DNA of 64,000 nt from an uncultured Bacilli bacterium (GCA_947624045.1 CANQIL010000003.1:1-64000); one strand, 5' to 3'; positions 34,982 through 43,576 are shown, numbered from the stretch's first letter. A program made the numbers and translations. Notes: generated by a model not told the origin, from the letters alone.

Positions 34982-35023
34982 AACCATAAATGTTTATAAA
35001 AATATAAAGGAGATGAAGAAATT

Positions 35024-35311
35024 ATGGCTTGTAAAACTGAAGTAATTAAACTACCTGAAAGTGAGAGATATCCATGTTTAGTAACTTATGAGCAGGATAT
35101 ACAGTTTATGAGGAACACTCAAAGAAATTTGGCGTATGAAGAAGGATATCGCCAAGGTTTTAATGAAGGTATACAAAAATTTGTTAAAAAAACATTAGCA
35201 GACAATGTTCCTATCAGTAAAATTGCAGAGTACACTTCATTATCTGAAAGTGAAGTAACAGCCATAGCAGCAAAATTAAATCAACAAAAGAATATTAACC
35301 AACCACTTTAA
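35024..35311 (+). CDS. Free-standing RpnS-like ORF (duplicate of Rpn C-terminus)
   Basis: 95 aa, similar along its length to the C-terminal part of the gene at 34073 (MACKTEVIKLPESERYPCLV, TYEQDIQFMRNTQRNLAYEE). The duplication begins at the AAATATAAAGGAGATGAAG ribosome site, so it reproduces precisely the inhibitor fragment with its translation signal and no nuclease domain. It could be a solo antitoxin or a leftover of a third Rpn gene. Confidence 0.6.
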   Translation: MACKTEVIKLPESERYPCLVTYEQDIQFMRNTQRNLAYEEGYRQGFNEGIQKFVKKTLADNVPISKIAEYTSLSESEVTAIAAKLNQQKNINQPL

Positions 35312-35342
35312 TATTCTTTTTCTTTTCAAAAAAAAGAAAAGC

Positions 35343-35570
35343 CTATCTTTCGCTTTCCAACCCTTTATTCACTCTTTTTCTAATTATCTCTATCAAATTA
35401 TTTTTCATTTCCATATCAGCATTTTCCCAGATAAGCTCAAAAAACACACCCAAACCCGGCAAAGTTATTTCATCATTATTTTTTACCGACTCATCAATAG
35501 CTCTTTTTAAAGTTTCATAATTATCCCCCTGAAAATTATTAATAATATGTTCTCTAATATTAACGTCCAT
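35343..35570 (-). CDS. sspI: Small acid-soluble spore protein SspI
   Basis: 75 aa, the only convincing minus-strand gene in the window. The sequence MDVNIREHIINNFQGDN and the hallmark LPGLGVFFELIWENAD match SspI of Bacilli, a minor spore-core protein made in the forespore. GGAGGATTTTAA precedes the ATG on the minus strand. Convergent with the Rpn genes. Confidence 0.9.
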   Translation of the reverse strand: MDVNIREHIINNFQGDNYETLKRAIDESVKNNDEITLPGLGVFFELIWENADMEMKNNLIEIIRKRVNKGLESER

Positions 35571-35694
35571 TTAAAATCCTCCTTTACTTATATCTTGCTT
35601 AAAAACACCCCAATTTATACTAAAAACACTAAAAATTATAGCGTAATATTTTCTTTTTATTAAAAATTTGTTAAAATGAGGTGGGTGGTACATC

Positions 35695-36333
35695 GTGCGA
35701 ATAAAAATTGAAAATAACTACTACGATGTTTATATTGAAAAAAAGAAAACAAATCGTAATACCTACATTAGAGTTACAAAAGACTTAGACATTAAAGTAA
35801 CAACTAATATTTTTACATCAACACACTACATAGAAAAACTATTAGCAGAAAACACAAGCAAAATCCAAAAAATGCTCAAACAACAGCAATTAAAAAAAGA
35901 AAACAATACCGGCTTTTTTTATTTAGGAAAAAAGTATACAACAGTCTACACCAACATTAAAGAAATATCTTTTTTAGCCGACAAAGTCTTACTACCAAAA
36001 GATTTTAATATCGATGCTTGGTACAAAAAACAAGCCAAGACTATCTTTCAAGAACATTTAGAAAAAAACTATTTAAACTTTACCAAAAAAATACCCAAGC
36101 CCACTTTACGTATTCGGAAAATGACTTCAAGATGGGGTGTTTGTAATATAAAAACCCACATAATTACTATTAATTTAGAGCTTATGAAGCGAGATTTAAA
36201 ATTCTTAGATTATGTTATTATCCACGAACTAGCCCATTTAGTCTATGCCGACCATTCCACTAACTTTTGGCATTTAGTAGAAGCAAATATGCCCGAGTAC
36301 AAAAAATATAAAGAAGAAATGAAGGAATTCTAA
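35695..36333 (+). CDS. YgjP-like (DUF45/SprT-type) metallopeptidase
   Basis: 212 aa. Zinc motif VIIHELAHLVYADHSTNFW (HExxH plus downstream His) and the family-specific MTSRWGVCNIKTHIITINLE are present. GTG start at 35695 following GGTGGGTGGTAC. Family members are cytoplasmic; one role proposed is linked to type I restriction genes. Here it heads a run with the SpoU methyltransferase, rimM and trmD. Confidence 0.9.
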   Translation: MRIKIENNYYDVYIEKKKTNRNTYIRVTKDLDIKVTTNIFTSTHYIEKLLAENTSKIQKMLKQQQLKKENNTGFFYLGKKYTTVYTNIKEISFLADKVLLPKDFNIDAWYKKQAKTIFQEHLEKNYLNFTKKIPKPTLRIRKMTSRWGVCNIKTHIITINLELMKRDLKFLDYVIIHELAHLVYADHSTNFWHLVEANMPEYKKYKEEMKEF

Positions 36334-37061
36334 TGATAACAAGCCTAAACAATGATACTATTAAATATTTTTTAAAACTAAAACACAAAAAATATCGTGA
36401 TTTATATAATGAATACTTAATTGAGGGAGAACATTTAATAAAAGAAGCCTATAAAAACAACATAATTGTCGAGCTTATTGTTTTAAGAGATATACCGCTT
36501 CCCTATGACTTACCTCATATTTACGTTAGTAATGAAATTATGAAAGAACTATCTGACCTAGATAATTTTAATAGTTATATGGCCGTATGTAAAAAGAAAA
36601 AACCATCTACCATTACTGGTAGTAAAATTTTACTTTTAGATAATATCCAAGACCCAGGTAATTTAGGAACAATTATTAGAAGTAGTAAAGCTTTTAATAT
36701 AGATACACTAGTTTTATCAAATGATACAGTAGACTTATATAATAGTAAAGTTCTTCGTTCTACCCAAGGTATTTATAATTACTTAAATATTGTTAGAATG
36801 GACTTAAAAGAAGCAATTTTTTATCTAAAGGAGCAAAATATTCCTATCTATGGCACTAATGTTTCTAAAGGAGTAAATGTTAAAAGTATAAATAATACGG
36901 AAAAATATGCTCTTATTATGGGAAGTGAGGGAAAAGGCTTAAAAAAACAACTAGAGAAATTATGTGATAAAAATATCTATATACCAATTAATAAATCAGT
37001 AGAAAGCTTAAACGTAGCCATAGCAGCAAGCATTCTTTTATATGAATTAAATGGAGAGTAA
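36333..37061 (+). CDS. TrmH/SpoU-family RNA 2'-O-methyltransferase
   Basis: 242 aa SPOUT knot enzyme. Motif 1 LLDNIQDPGNLGTIIRSS, motif 2 ALIMGSEGKGLKKQ and motif 3 IPINKSVESLNVAIAASIL are intact; the N-terminal ~90 residues form the substrate-binding domain (HKKYRDLYNEYLIEGEHLIK) of the YsgA/RlmB type. Likely methylates 23S rRNA. Its first base overlaps the previous stop. Confidence 0.92.
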   Translation: MITSLNNDTIKYFLKLKHKKYRDLYNEYLIEGEHLIKEAYKNNIIVELIVLRDIPLPYDLPHIYVSNEIMKELSDLDNFNSYMAVCKKKKPSTITGSKILLLDNIQDPGNLGTIIRSSKAFNIDTLVLSNDTVDLYNSKVLRSTQGIYNYLNIVRMDLKEAIFYLKEQNIPIYGTNVSKGVNVKSINNTEKYALIMGSEGKGLKKQLEKLCDKNIYIPINKSVESLNVAIAASILLYELNGE

Positions 37062-37063
37062 AG

Positions 37064-37549
37064 ATGAGAAATTTAGTAAAAGTAGGAAAAATTGTTAGTA
37101 CTCATGGTATCAAAGGTGAAATAAAAATAATTTCTAATTTTCCTTATAAGAGTCGTGTTTTTATAGTAGGAAATAATATTTATATAGATAATAAGATATA
37201 TGAAATAAAGACATATCGTCATCATAAAAACTATGAAATGTTAACTTTAAATGATTATACTAATATTAATGAAGTATTATTTTTAATGCAAAAAGATGTC
37301 TATTTTGAAAAAGAAAAGTTAAACTTAAATACTAATGAAGTTTTAGATGAAGATTTAATTACTTATAAAGTCTTGACAAATAATAAAAAAGTGGGAATAA
37401 TAAAAGAGATATTTCAAGCAAGTCCTAAAAATAAAATAATAAGAGTTTTAATAGATAATGAAGAAATATTAATTCCTTTTTATTCACCCCAAATAGTAAA
37501 TATTGATAAAGAGAAAAAAGAGCTTACTATTAAGATTAATGAAAAGTAG
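37064..37549 (+). CDS. rimM: 16S rRNA processing protein RimM
   Basis: 161 aa. Opens VKVGKIVSTHGIKGEIKI, the RimM N-domain; a PRC-barrel follows (DLITYKVLTNNKKVGIIKEI) ending IPFYSPQIVNIDKEKKELTI. Assists 30S maturation near S19. Two bases after the SpoU gene and 8 bp before trmD. Confidence 0.94.
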   Translation: MRNLVKVGKIVSTHGIKGEIKIISNFPYKSRVFIVGNNIYIDNKIYEIKTYRHHKNYEMLTLNDYTNINEVLFLMQKDVYFEKEKLNLNTNEVLDEDLITYKVLTNNKKVGIIKEIFQASPKNKIIRVLIDNEEILIPFYSPQIVNIDKEKKELTIKINEK

Positions 37550-37557
37550 GTGAGATA

Positions 37558-38226
37558 ATGGTTATAGATATCCTAACACTTTTTCCTAATATGTTTAAAA
37601 GTATCTTTGAAGAGTCAATTATTAAAAGAGCTAAAGATTTACAAAAAGTAACTATTAATATTCATAATTTTAGAGATTATTCCCTTGATAAGCATAAAAA
37701 AGTAGATGATACCCCTTATGGGGGAGGAGCAGGTATGGTACTTAGTATTCAGCCTATATATGATTGTGTTGAAAGTTTAAGAAAAGATTATTCAAAAGTT
37801 ATTTTACTTACACCTAGTGGTATACCTTATAAACAAAAACAAGCTTATCAATTAGCAAATGAAAAACACTTAATAATTATATGTGGACACTATGAGGGTT
37901 TTGATGAAAGAATAAGACAAATAGTTGATTTAGAAATTTCTATAGGAGATTATGTTTTAACAGGAGGAGAAATACCTGCTATGGTAATAGTAGATTCAAT
38001 AGTAAGATTAATACCTGGAGTTATAAAAGAACAAAGTCACTTAGAAGAATCATTTAATAAAGATTATTTATTAGATTATCCAACTTACACTAAACCAGAA
38101 GAATTTAAAGGTATGAGTGTACCTGAAGTTTTATTATCAGGAAATCATCAAAAAATAGAAGAATATAGACAAAAAGAAAGTCTTAGAAAAACAAAAGAAA
38201 TAAGACCAGATTTATTAGAGAAGTAG
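37558..38226 (+). CDS. trmD: tRNA (guanine-N1-)-methyltransferase TrmD
   Basis: 222 aa. Makes m1G37 in tRNAs reading CNN codons. Trefoil-knot signatures VDDTPYGGGAGMVL, CGHYEGFDERI and IGDYVLTGGEIPA are intact. Follows rimM as in most bacteria; rplS, normally next, is displaced ~5.5 kb downstream by the export cluster. Confidence 0.97.
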   Translation: MVIDILTLFPNMFKSIFEESIIKRAKDLQKVTINIHNFRDYSLDKHKKVDDTPYGGGAGMVLSIQPIYDCVESLRKDYSKVILLTPSGIPYKQKQAYQLANEKHLIIICGHYEGFDERIRQIVDLEISIGDYVLTGGEIPAMVIVDSIVRLIPGVIKEQSHLEESFNKDYLLDYPTYTKPEEFKGMSVPEVLLSGNHQKIEEYRQKESLRKTKEIRPDLLEK

Positions 38227-38235
38227 GTGTTTTAT

Positions 38236-38673
38236 ATGTATGTTATTATTAAAAAGAAAAATAAATATAAACTTATTGATAAAGAAGAAATAAATAATAT
38301 AGTAGGTTTTCAAATGACTTCTCATAATAAAAATTTAACTATTAATGATAGTAGTGTTTGTAATATAGAAGTAGTAAGTAAAGTATTAGCTCATCCACTA
38401 GTATATAAGAAGGTTGCTAAAAAATATAATAAATTATTAGCTATTTTAACAGAGTTATTAATAAGTGATGATGATAGTGGAGATAGTTTTAGAGAAGCTT
38501 TAAATCAAATAGAAAGATTTAGAGTAGAAGTTAAAAATAAATATAGAGAATATTTAAAACAAAAAGAATTAGAAATGATGTCTAAACAACTTAAAGCTTT
38601 AGAAAAAGAGGCAACTGTTAGGTTATATGAATTAAATAATTATTATACAAGACAAACAAGTAAAGGTAAATAG
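38236..38673 (+). CDS. Coiled-coil protein of unknown function
   Basis: About 145 aa. N-terminal beta-rich part (YVIIKKKNKYKLIDKEEINN) and a C-terminal charged helix (REYLKQKELEMMSKQLKALE). No family recognised. ATG 38236 fits the AGGTG site better than GTG 38227. Last gene of the SpoU-rimM-trmD run. Confidence 0.65.
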   Translation: MYVIIKKKNKYKLIDKEEINNIVGFQMTSHNKNLTINDSSVCNIEVVSKVLAHPLVYKKVAKKYNKLLAILTELLISDDDSGDSFREALNQIERFRVEVKNKYREYLKQKELEMMSKQLKALEKEATVRLYELNNYYTRQTSKGK

Positions 38674-38793
38674 CTTGTTTTTTTATATATTTATGTAAAT
38701 TTTACAGTTAGTTAAAAGCTTTATATATCAATAATTTTTAAGAAATTTGTCAAATAAAATGTTATAAAAATGTGTAAAGTTTATAAAAAAGGC

Positions 38794-38822
38794 TTTTAAA
38801 GAAAAATTCCTTGTGCTATACT
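38794..38822 (+). promoter_or_regulatory. Promoter of TasA-like gene 1
   Basis: TTTTAA (38794-38799), 17-nt spacer, TATACT (38817-38822) within TTGTGCTATACTTTA. The same arrangement precedes the next two TasA-like genes. Confidence 0.65.
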
Positions 38823-38853
38823 TTAAATATAATAAAGGAGGAGAAAATTAAAA

Positions 38854-39504
38854 ATGCAAGAAAATAAGAATAATAGGTCATTTAAGATTATTACAGTGAT
38901 AGCACTATGTGTTGCTGTTATATGTTTATCAGTAGCATATGCGGCTTTGTCACAACAATTGAATATTGAGGGTACTGCTACAGTACAGAAAGCTACTTGG
39001 GATGTTCATTTAGAAAAAGAGGCAACAGGTTATGAAACTGTTGGTGATGCGGAAGTTTCCCAATTAGATGTTCCAGATAAAAGTACAACAGTAAGTTCAT
39101 TATCAGTTAAACTTAAAAAGCCAGGTGATAAAGCAACAATTAAGTTAAAGGCTGTAAATGGAGGAGATATCGATGCAACATTAACTAATGTAACTAAATT
39201 AAACGTTAGTTGTGAGGGACAGAGTGATAGTGCTGAAAATGACCAAAAATTAATTTGTGGAGCTACTGGTGATGGTTCTGATGGAAATGTAACTTTTTCA
39301 GTTACATATGATGACGTACCAATTACTGCTAATGGTATTGGAACTTTAACAGGACACACAGATTTAGATGCGACTAATTCTAAAGTAATTAAAATTGTTA
39401 TTGAATATGATAATGCTAAGACTACTGAATTACCTAAAAATGATGTAACTGTTACATTAAGTGGTCTATCATTTAACTATGCACAAAAAAATATTGGTGG
39501 ATAA
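38854..39504 (+). CDS. SipW-type-leader (TasA-like) exported protein 1
   Basis: 216 aa. Leader IITVIALCVAVICLSVAYAA then LSQQLNIEGTATVQKATWDV, the shared block of this export family, followed by a beta-sandwich-type domain with a conserved KKPGDKATIKLKAVNGGDID. TasA/CalY relatives are secreted fibre or matrix proteins cleaved by SipW. First of three tandem paralogues, each with its own promoter and terminator, upstream of the SipW-like peptidase. Function as fibre subunit is inferred. Confidence 0.8.
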   Translation: MQENKNNRSFKIITVIALCVAVICLSVAYAALSQQLNIEGTATVQKATWDVHLEKEATGYETVGDAEVSQLDVPDKSTTVSSLSVKLKKPGDKATIKLKAVNGGDIDATLTNVTKLNVSCEGQSDSAENDQKLICGATGDGSDGNVTFSVTYDDVPITANGIGTLTGHTDLDATNSKVIKIVIEYDNAKTTELPKNDVTVTLSGLSFNYAQKNIGG

Positions 39505-39517
39505 TTTAAAAATGACT

Positions 39518-39550
39518 TTTTAGGACTTTACAGTCCTTTTTCTTTTTTTT
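39518..39550 (+). terminator. Rho-independent terminator
   Basis: AGGACT-TTAC-AGTCCT stem (39522-39537) followed by a T-rich run. Confidence 0.85.
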
Positions 39551-39560
39551 GTAAAAAGAC

Positions 39561-39589
39561 TTTTAATTAAAAAGAGGTTATGTTATACT
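39561..39589 (+). promoter_or_regulatory. Promoter of TasA-like gene 2
   Basis: TTTTAA (39561-39566), 17-nt spacer, TATACT (39584-39589) in TTATGTTATACTTTA. Confidence 0.65.
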
Positions 39590-39636
39590 TTAATCAATGA
39601 TAAAGACTATAGGGATATAGTGATAAGGAGTGACTT

Positions 39637-40296
39637 ATGATGAACAAAGAATTTAAACAAAGCAAAGACGATAGAAACTTTAAGACTGCTGTAGTTATTT
39701 GTCTAATTGCTGTAGTAGTATGTTTATCTATTGCTTATGCAGCATTGGCTAAGAAATTAACTATTAAGGGAACAGCTGACGTAAAAAAAGCTAGTTGGAA
39801 AGTTGAAATGAAAGACCCAACTTCACAAACAAGTGGTGATGACGTAAAAATTACTTATGACTCAAAAATCACAAAGGGTGTCACATCTATTGAAGATTTA
39901 CACGTAATTTTGAGAAAACCTGGTGACTGGGCTACTTTAAATGTTACTTTGAATAATAATGGTGACATACCTGCTCACTTGACTTCAATTACAGGAAATG
40001 GAATTATTACTTGTACTGGAACAAGTGGTCCAACAAAAGAAGCAGATGAAAAAATTATTTGTGGTATTGACGGTGATAATACTAATGCGTCTGTTAAGTA
40101 TACTGTAACTTATAATAATACAGACGTAACAAAAGGTGATAGCACAGTTAGTCTTGCAGATAGGGAATTAACAATTGGTGCAACTAAAAATGTAATGGTA
40201 AAAGTAGAGTACTTGTCTACAGCTACTAGAATACCAACTAATGAAGTACACGTAAAACTACCTGATATTGCATTCTTATTCGACCAAGACGTTTAA
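39637..40296 (+). CDS. SipW-type-leader (TasA-like) exported protein 2
   Basis: 219 aa. Leader VVICLIAVVVCLSIAYAALA followed by KKLTIKGTADVKKASWKVEM, then the repeat-family hallmark LRKPGDWATLNVTLNNNGDI. AAGGAG is spaced 6 nt from ATG 39637. Paralogue of its two neighbours; same promoter type, own terminator. The N-terminal ~50 residues before the mature part are more basic than in paralogue 1. Confidence 0.8.
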   Translation: MMNKEFKQSKDDRNFKTAVVICLIAVVVCLSIAYAALAKKLTIKGTADVKKASWKVEMKDPTSQTSGDDVKITYDSKITKGVTSIEDLHVILRKPGDWATLNVTLNNNGDIPAHLTSITGNGIITCTGTSGPTKEADEKIICGIDGDNTNASVKYTVTYNNTDVTKGDSTVSLADRELTIGATKNVMVKVEYLSTATRIPTNEVHVKLPDIAFLFDQDV

Positions 40297-40297
40297 T

Positions 40298-40326
40298 AAA
40301 AAGACACAAAAACTGTCTTTTTTTTC
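40298..40326 (+). terminator. Rho-independent terminator
   Basis: AAAAAGACA / TGTCTTTTT stem with a long T run. Confidence 0.8.
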
Positions 40327-40361
40327 AGAAATGTAAAAAAGTGTCTAACTCAAAAAAAATG

Positions 40362-40390
40362 TTTTCATCAAGTAAGTTTTGTGTTATACT
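40362..40390 (+). promoter_or_regulatory. Promoter of TasA-like gene 3 and the peptidase operon
   Basis: TTTTCA (40362-40367), 17-nt spacer, TATACT (40385-40390) in TTGTGTTATACTTTA. Confidence 0.65.
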
Positions 40391-40418
40391 TTATTTATGC
40401 TAGGTAGGAGTGATGTTA

Positions 40419-41084
40419 GTGAGATACAATAGAACAACAAAGACCATAGTTGCGATTTGTTTAGCTATTTTACTTTTCGGCTTAACAATAGGTTATGCCG
40501 TATTAAGTAGAAATCTAACAATAACAGGTACCGGTAAAGTAAATAATGCAGGTTGGGACATACATTTTGTTAGTGATAGTATTCAAGCTACTAAAACAGG
40601 AGAGGCAACCTATATAGAGCCAAAGATTGACGGTACTAATAGTACTACTTTAAAAGATTATTCGGTAAACTTATTTAAGCCAACAGATACTGTGGAATTT
40701 ACTTTTGATGTCAAAAATAATGGTGGAATAGACGCGGTAGTCAGTAGCATAACTCAAAGTAAACCGGAATGTAAATCACCTACCGCAACCGATAGTGGTT
40801 ATGAACAAACTGATGATGATAAAAATTTTTGTGATAATTTAAAAGCAACTCTTACTTATAATAGTGATATTATTGGCACTGAAATTAAAGCTGGACAAGA
40901 AGTTAAAGCCGGTGACAAGTTAGCTAAAAACACAACTGTAAAAATGAAACTAACTTTAGGTTTGAAGAATCCTATTGATACAAGTAAGATTCCAACCGAA
41001 GACGTTAAAGCTTCAAACTTAAGTTTTTCAATAATATATGTACAAGATGATAGTGATTTGCCTGAAAGTGTATTAAATGATTAA
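40419..41084 (+). CDS. SipW-type-leader (TasA-like) exported protein 3
   Basis: About 221 aa. Leader TIVAICLAILLFGLTIGYAV and LSRNLTITGTGKVNNAGWDI, most similar in this block to the large surface protein at 154. The middle has KPTDTVEFTFDVKNNGGIDA. GTG 40419 is chosen because AGGAG (40406-40410) sits 8 nt upstream; GTG 40410 and ATG 40413 are too close to it. Only 14 bp precede the peptidase gene, with no terminator, so the two are co-transcribed. Confidence 0.8.
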   Translation: MRYNRTTKTIVAICLAILLFGLTIGYAVLSRNLTITGTGKVNNAGWDIHFVSDSIQATKTGEATYIEPKIDGTNSTTLKDYSVNLFKPTDTVEFTFDVKNNGGIDAVVSSITQSKPECKSPTATDSGYEQTDDDKNFCDNLKATLTYNSDIIGTEIKAGQEVKAGDKLAKNTTVKMKLTLGLKNPIDTSKIPTEDVKASNLSFSIIYVQDDSDLPESVLND

Positions 41085-41098
41085 AAAGGGGAGATTTT

Positions 41099-42244
41099 AT
41101 GAAAAAAGAATCTCAAAGAATTCTTTTGATTGAATCTTTACTAGCATTAATAGCAATCTTTACTTTTTTCATAATTAAAGGTTTCAATATGCTAGTGTAC
41201 TTAGCTATTTTACTAATACCCTTAGGGTTATGTTTATGGCTATTTGGTTTTCATCAAAGAGAGGAACGAGCTTCAAAAGATGTCCTTTTAACAATAGTTA
41301 TTTGGATAATAGTCTATTACTTAATTACTTATATAACCGGGTATTTTTCAGGTTTCTTGAAAAATGGTTATTCAATGACTGTAAAAGGTATTTTAACTAA
41401 TATCTTTACTCAGTCAATGTTTATAATCATTATGGAAACAATAAGAGTTTCCTTAGCCAAGAAGTGTAAATACTTTAAAATAGGTTTATTTATAGCAGCA
41501 GTAGTCTTTTCAGCAATTGAAATTGTTACTAAGTTTTCCTTAGGACAAGTAAGTTCTAGATTAGATTTTCTAGATACGCTATTTACAGTAATATTACCTG
41601 TAATTAGTAAAAATGCTCTTTTAACTTATTTAGGTTATATGACATCAGTTGGTAATAATATTACTTATAGGCTTTTAATGGAACTTCCTACATATATTGT
41701 TCCGATTATTCCTAATTTAGGTGATTATTTATCAAATACTATCTTAACAGTTATTCCAATGATATTAATTTATTATTTGAGTAGAGCTTATTTTAGTAAA
41801 AAGGAAAAAATAAAAGATAGTAGAAGAGATTTGAAAAAAAGAAAGCTTGCTAGTGTTATTGGAATATGTTTAGTACTTATACTATCAGTCTTAGTTGTCT
41901 TAGTAAGTGGTGTTGGAAGATATTTGGCTTTAACAATTGGGTCCGGAAGTATGACTGGAACTATTAACAAAGGGGACGTAGTTGTTTTAGATAAAAAAGA
42001 TAAAAAGGTTTCTGAGGGTGATATCATAGCCTTTAGAAAAGAGGGTGTTATCTTAGTTCACCGTGTTATTGACATACAGAACATACATGGTGTAAGATAT
42101 TATCATACTAAGGGGGATTACAACAAGAATGAAGATAATTGGTTGGTTGAAGTAAAAGACATAGTTGGAAAGTATAAATTAAGATTAAGATTTATAGGTT
42201 GGCCAACAGTAAAACTAAATGAATGGATTTTAGGTGGTGATTAA
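41099..42244 (+). CDS. SipW-like (ER/archaeal-type) signal peptidase I fused to a multi-pass membrane domain
   Basis: 381 aa. The C-terminal ~110 residues are an S26B signal peptidase: the nucleophile Ser in TIGSGSMTGTINKGDVVVLD and, instead of the bacterial Lys, the His of GVILVHRVIDI, the Ser/His type found in SipW and eukaryotic/archaeal peptidases; KGDYNKNEDNW is the third conserved box. The first ~270 residues hold about eight membrane helices (SLLALIAIFTFFIIKGF onwards), far more than SipW. Expected to mature the TasA-like proteins upstream and probably the large surface proteins. Co-transcribed with TasA-like gene 3 and followed after 5 bp by a two-pass membrane protein. Confidence 0.85.
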   Translation: MKKESQRILLIESLLALIAIFTFFIIKGFNMLVYLAILLIPLGLCLWLFGFHQREERASKDVLLTIVIWIIVYYLITYITGYFSGFLKNGYSMTVKGILTNIFTQSMFIIIMETIRVSLAKKCKYFKIGLFIAAVVFSAIEIVTKFSLGQVSSRLDFLDTLFTVILPVISKNALLTYLGYMTSVGNNITYRLLMELPTYIVPIIPNLGDYLSNTILTVIPMILIYYLSRAYFSKKEKIKDSRRDLKKRKLASVIGICLVLILSVLVVLVSGVGRYLALTIGSGSMTGTINKGDVVVLDKKDKKVSEGDIIAFRKEGVILVHRVIDIQNIHGVRYYHTKGDYNKNEDNWLVEVKDIVGKYKLRLRFIGWPTVKLNEWILGGD

Positions 42245-42249
42245 CTAGT

Positions 42250-43560
42250 ATGAAAAACGAAGAAAGAGATGAAAAGTTTAATTTTCTAAGTGATGAGGGA
42301 GAAGTAAATGAAAATATCCTAACGGAAGAAGAGAAAAAAGAAGAACATACTATGAAAGATCTTGAGGAAGAGAAAAAACCTGAAACAGAAACATTAGAAA
42401 AAGAAGAAACTGTTTCTAAAGAATCTTCCAAAAAAGAAAAGGAAAAAGAAGCTGATATTCTTAAAGAAAATGATAACTATATGATGCCTTCTGATTCTAA
42501 TGAATCTAATGATAGTAATCTTCAAACAAATAATTATAAGAGTAGTGGAGGACTTTATATTGGTTATGAAGTTCGTGTCGCTTTATTAATTCTTTTCTCA
42601 CTTCTATTCTTAGGAGCAGCTTTTGGATTTATAATTGACGCTGTTACTTATAATGAGAGTAAAATAGTTAATTATAATGAAAGTAGTAATACTGATTACA
42701 AAGTATGTTTGGAAGAAAATTCTGATTATGCTGAGAGTTGTTTAGGACAAGATATGCAATATCTTTCATTAATTACTAAAGATATTCCTATTACATTTAA
42801 TTATAATGTAAAATTATCAAGTCCAATTGATTATAAGTTAGATTATTATGTAGTTGGCTCTTTAAAAATAGTTGACCGTGATAATAATGAAAAAGTATTA
42901 TATACATCTGAAGATGTATTAGTACCAAATACTAATATTACTAATCAAAATGATACGATTCAATTTTCAAGTAATGTTGATGTAGACTTTAAATATTATA
43001 ATGAGTATGTAACAGGTTATAAGAGTAGATATTCTCTTAATGCTGAGGCTTACTTAGATGTAATTCTATACTTAAATGAGTCTACTGGTCCTAGAAGAAT
43101 ATCATCTGTTACTATTCCATTAGGCTCTCAAACTTATGGTATTTCTAAATCACAAACTCTAAACAATAATAAGAATGTTGTTGTTGAGGAAAAGGGTTGG
43201 ACAAATCGTAATTATATTAATGCTGTAATTGGTGCTGTATGTGCTTTAATTGGAATATTAGTTCTTATTAAACTAATTAATATGATATTAAAAGTATCAG
43301 GTGCTAAGAGTAAGTATAAACGTAAATTAGAACAAATCTTAAGAGAATATGATAGAGTAATCGTTGTAGCTAGAAATGGTTATGAAGTAAGTGAAAATAA
43401 ACGTTTAATTAAAGTATTAAGCTTTACGGAATTACTTGATGCTAGAGATGCTTTAGAAAAGCCAATTGTATATGTTAAAGTAAATGAAGTAAAGAGTGAG
43501 TTCTACGTTGAAGATGTTGACAAAGTATATCAATATGTTATGAAAGATGCTGATTTCTAA
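42250..43560 (+). CDS. Two-pass membrane protein, DUF5305-like, partner of the SipW-like peptidase
   Basis: 436 aa. An acidic, Lys/Glu-rich cytoplasmic N-terminus (~1-95), a membrane helix (~100-125, VRVALLILFSLLFLGAAFGF), an external beta-rich domain (~130-310, PITFNYNVKLSSPIDYKLDY), a second helix (AVIGAVCALIGILVLIKLIN) and a cytoplasmic tail. The layout and the strong linkage to signal peptidase resemble DUF5305 proteins. Probably an accessory or assembly factor of the export system; this is inferred from context. A terminator overlaps its end. Confidence 0.7.
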   Translation: MKNEERDEKFNFLSDEGEVNENILTEEEKKEEHTMKDLEEEKKPETETLEKEETVSKESSKKEKEKEADILKENDNYMMPSDSNESNDSNLQTNNYKSSGGLYIGYEVRVALLILFSLLFLGAAFGFIIDAVTYNESKIVNYNESSNTDYKVCLEENSDYAESCLGQDMQYLSLITKDIPITFNYNVKLSSPIDYKLDYYVVGSLKIVDRDNNEKVLYTSEDVLVPNTNITNQNDTIQFSSNVDVDFKYYNEYVTGYKSRYSLNAEAYLDVILYLNESTGPRRISSVTIPLGSQTYGISKSQTLNNNKNVVVEEKGWTNRNYINAVIGAVCALIGILVLIKLINMILKVSGAKSKYKRKLEQILREYDRVIVVARNGYEVSENKRLIKVLSFTELLDARDALEKPIVYVKVNEVKSEFYVEDVDKVYQYVMKDADF

Positions 43561-43576
43561 AAGGCATCTTTTTTAT
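43543..43576 (+). terminator. Rho-independent terminator of the export operon
   Basis: AAAGATGC (inside the gene end) pairs with GCATCTTT, followed by a T run. Confidence 0.75.

Noticed and set aside
41788-42431. Antisense open frames across the peptidase/DUF5305-like junction
   Set aside because: Reverse reading of Lys/Glu-rich sequence; no homology, no ribosome-binding site.
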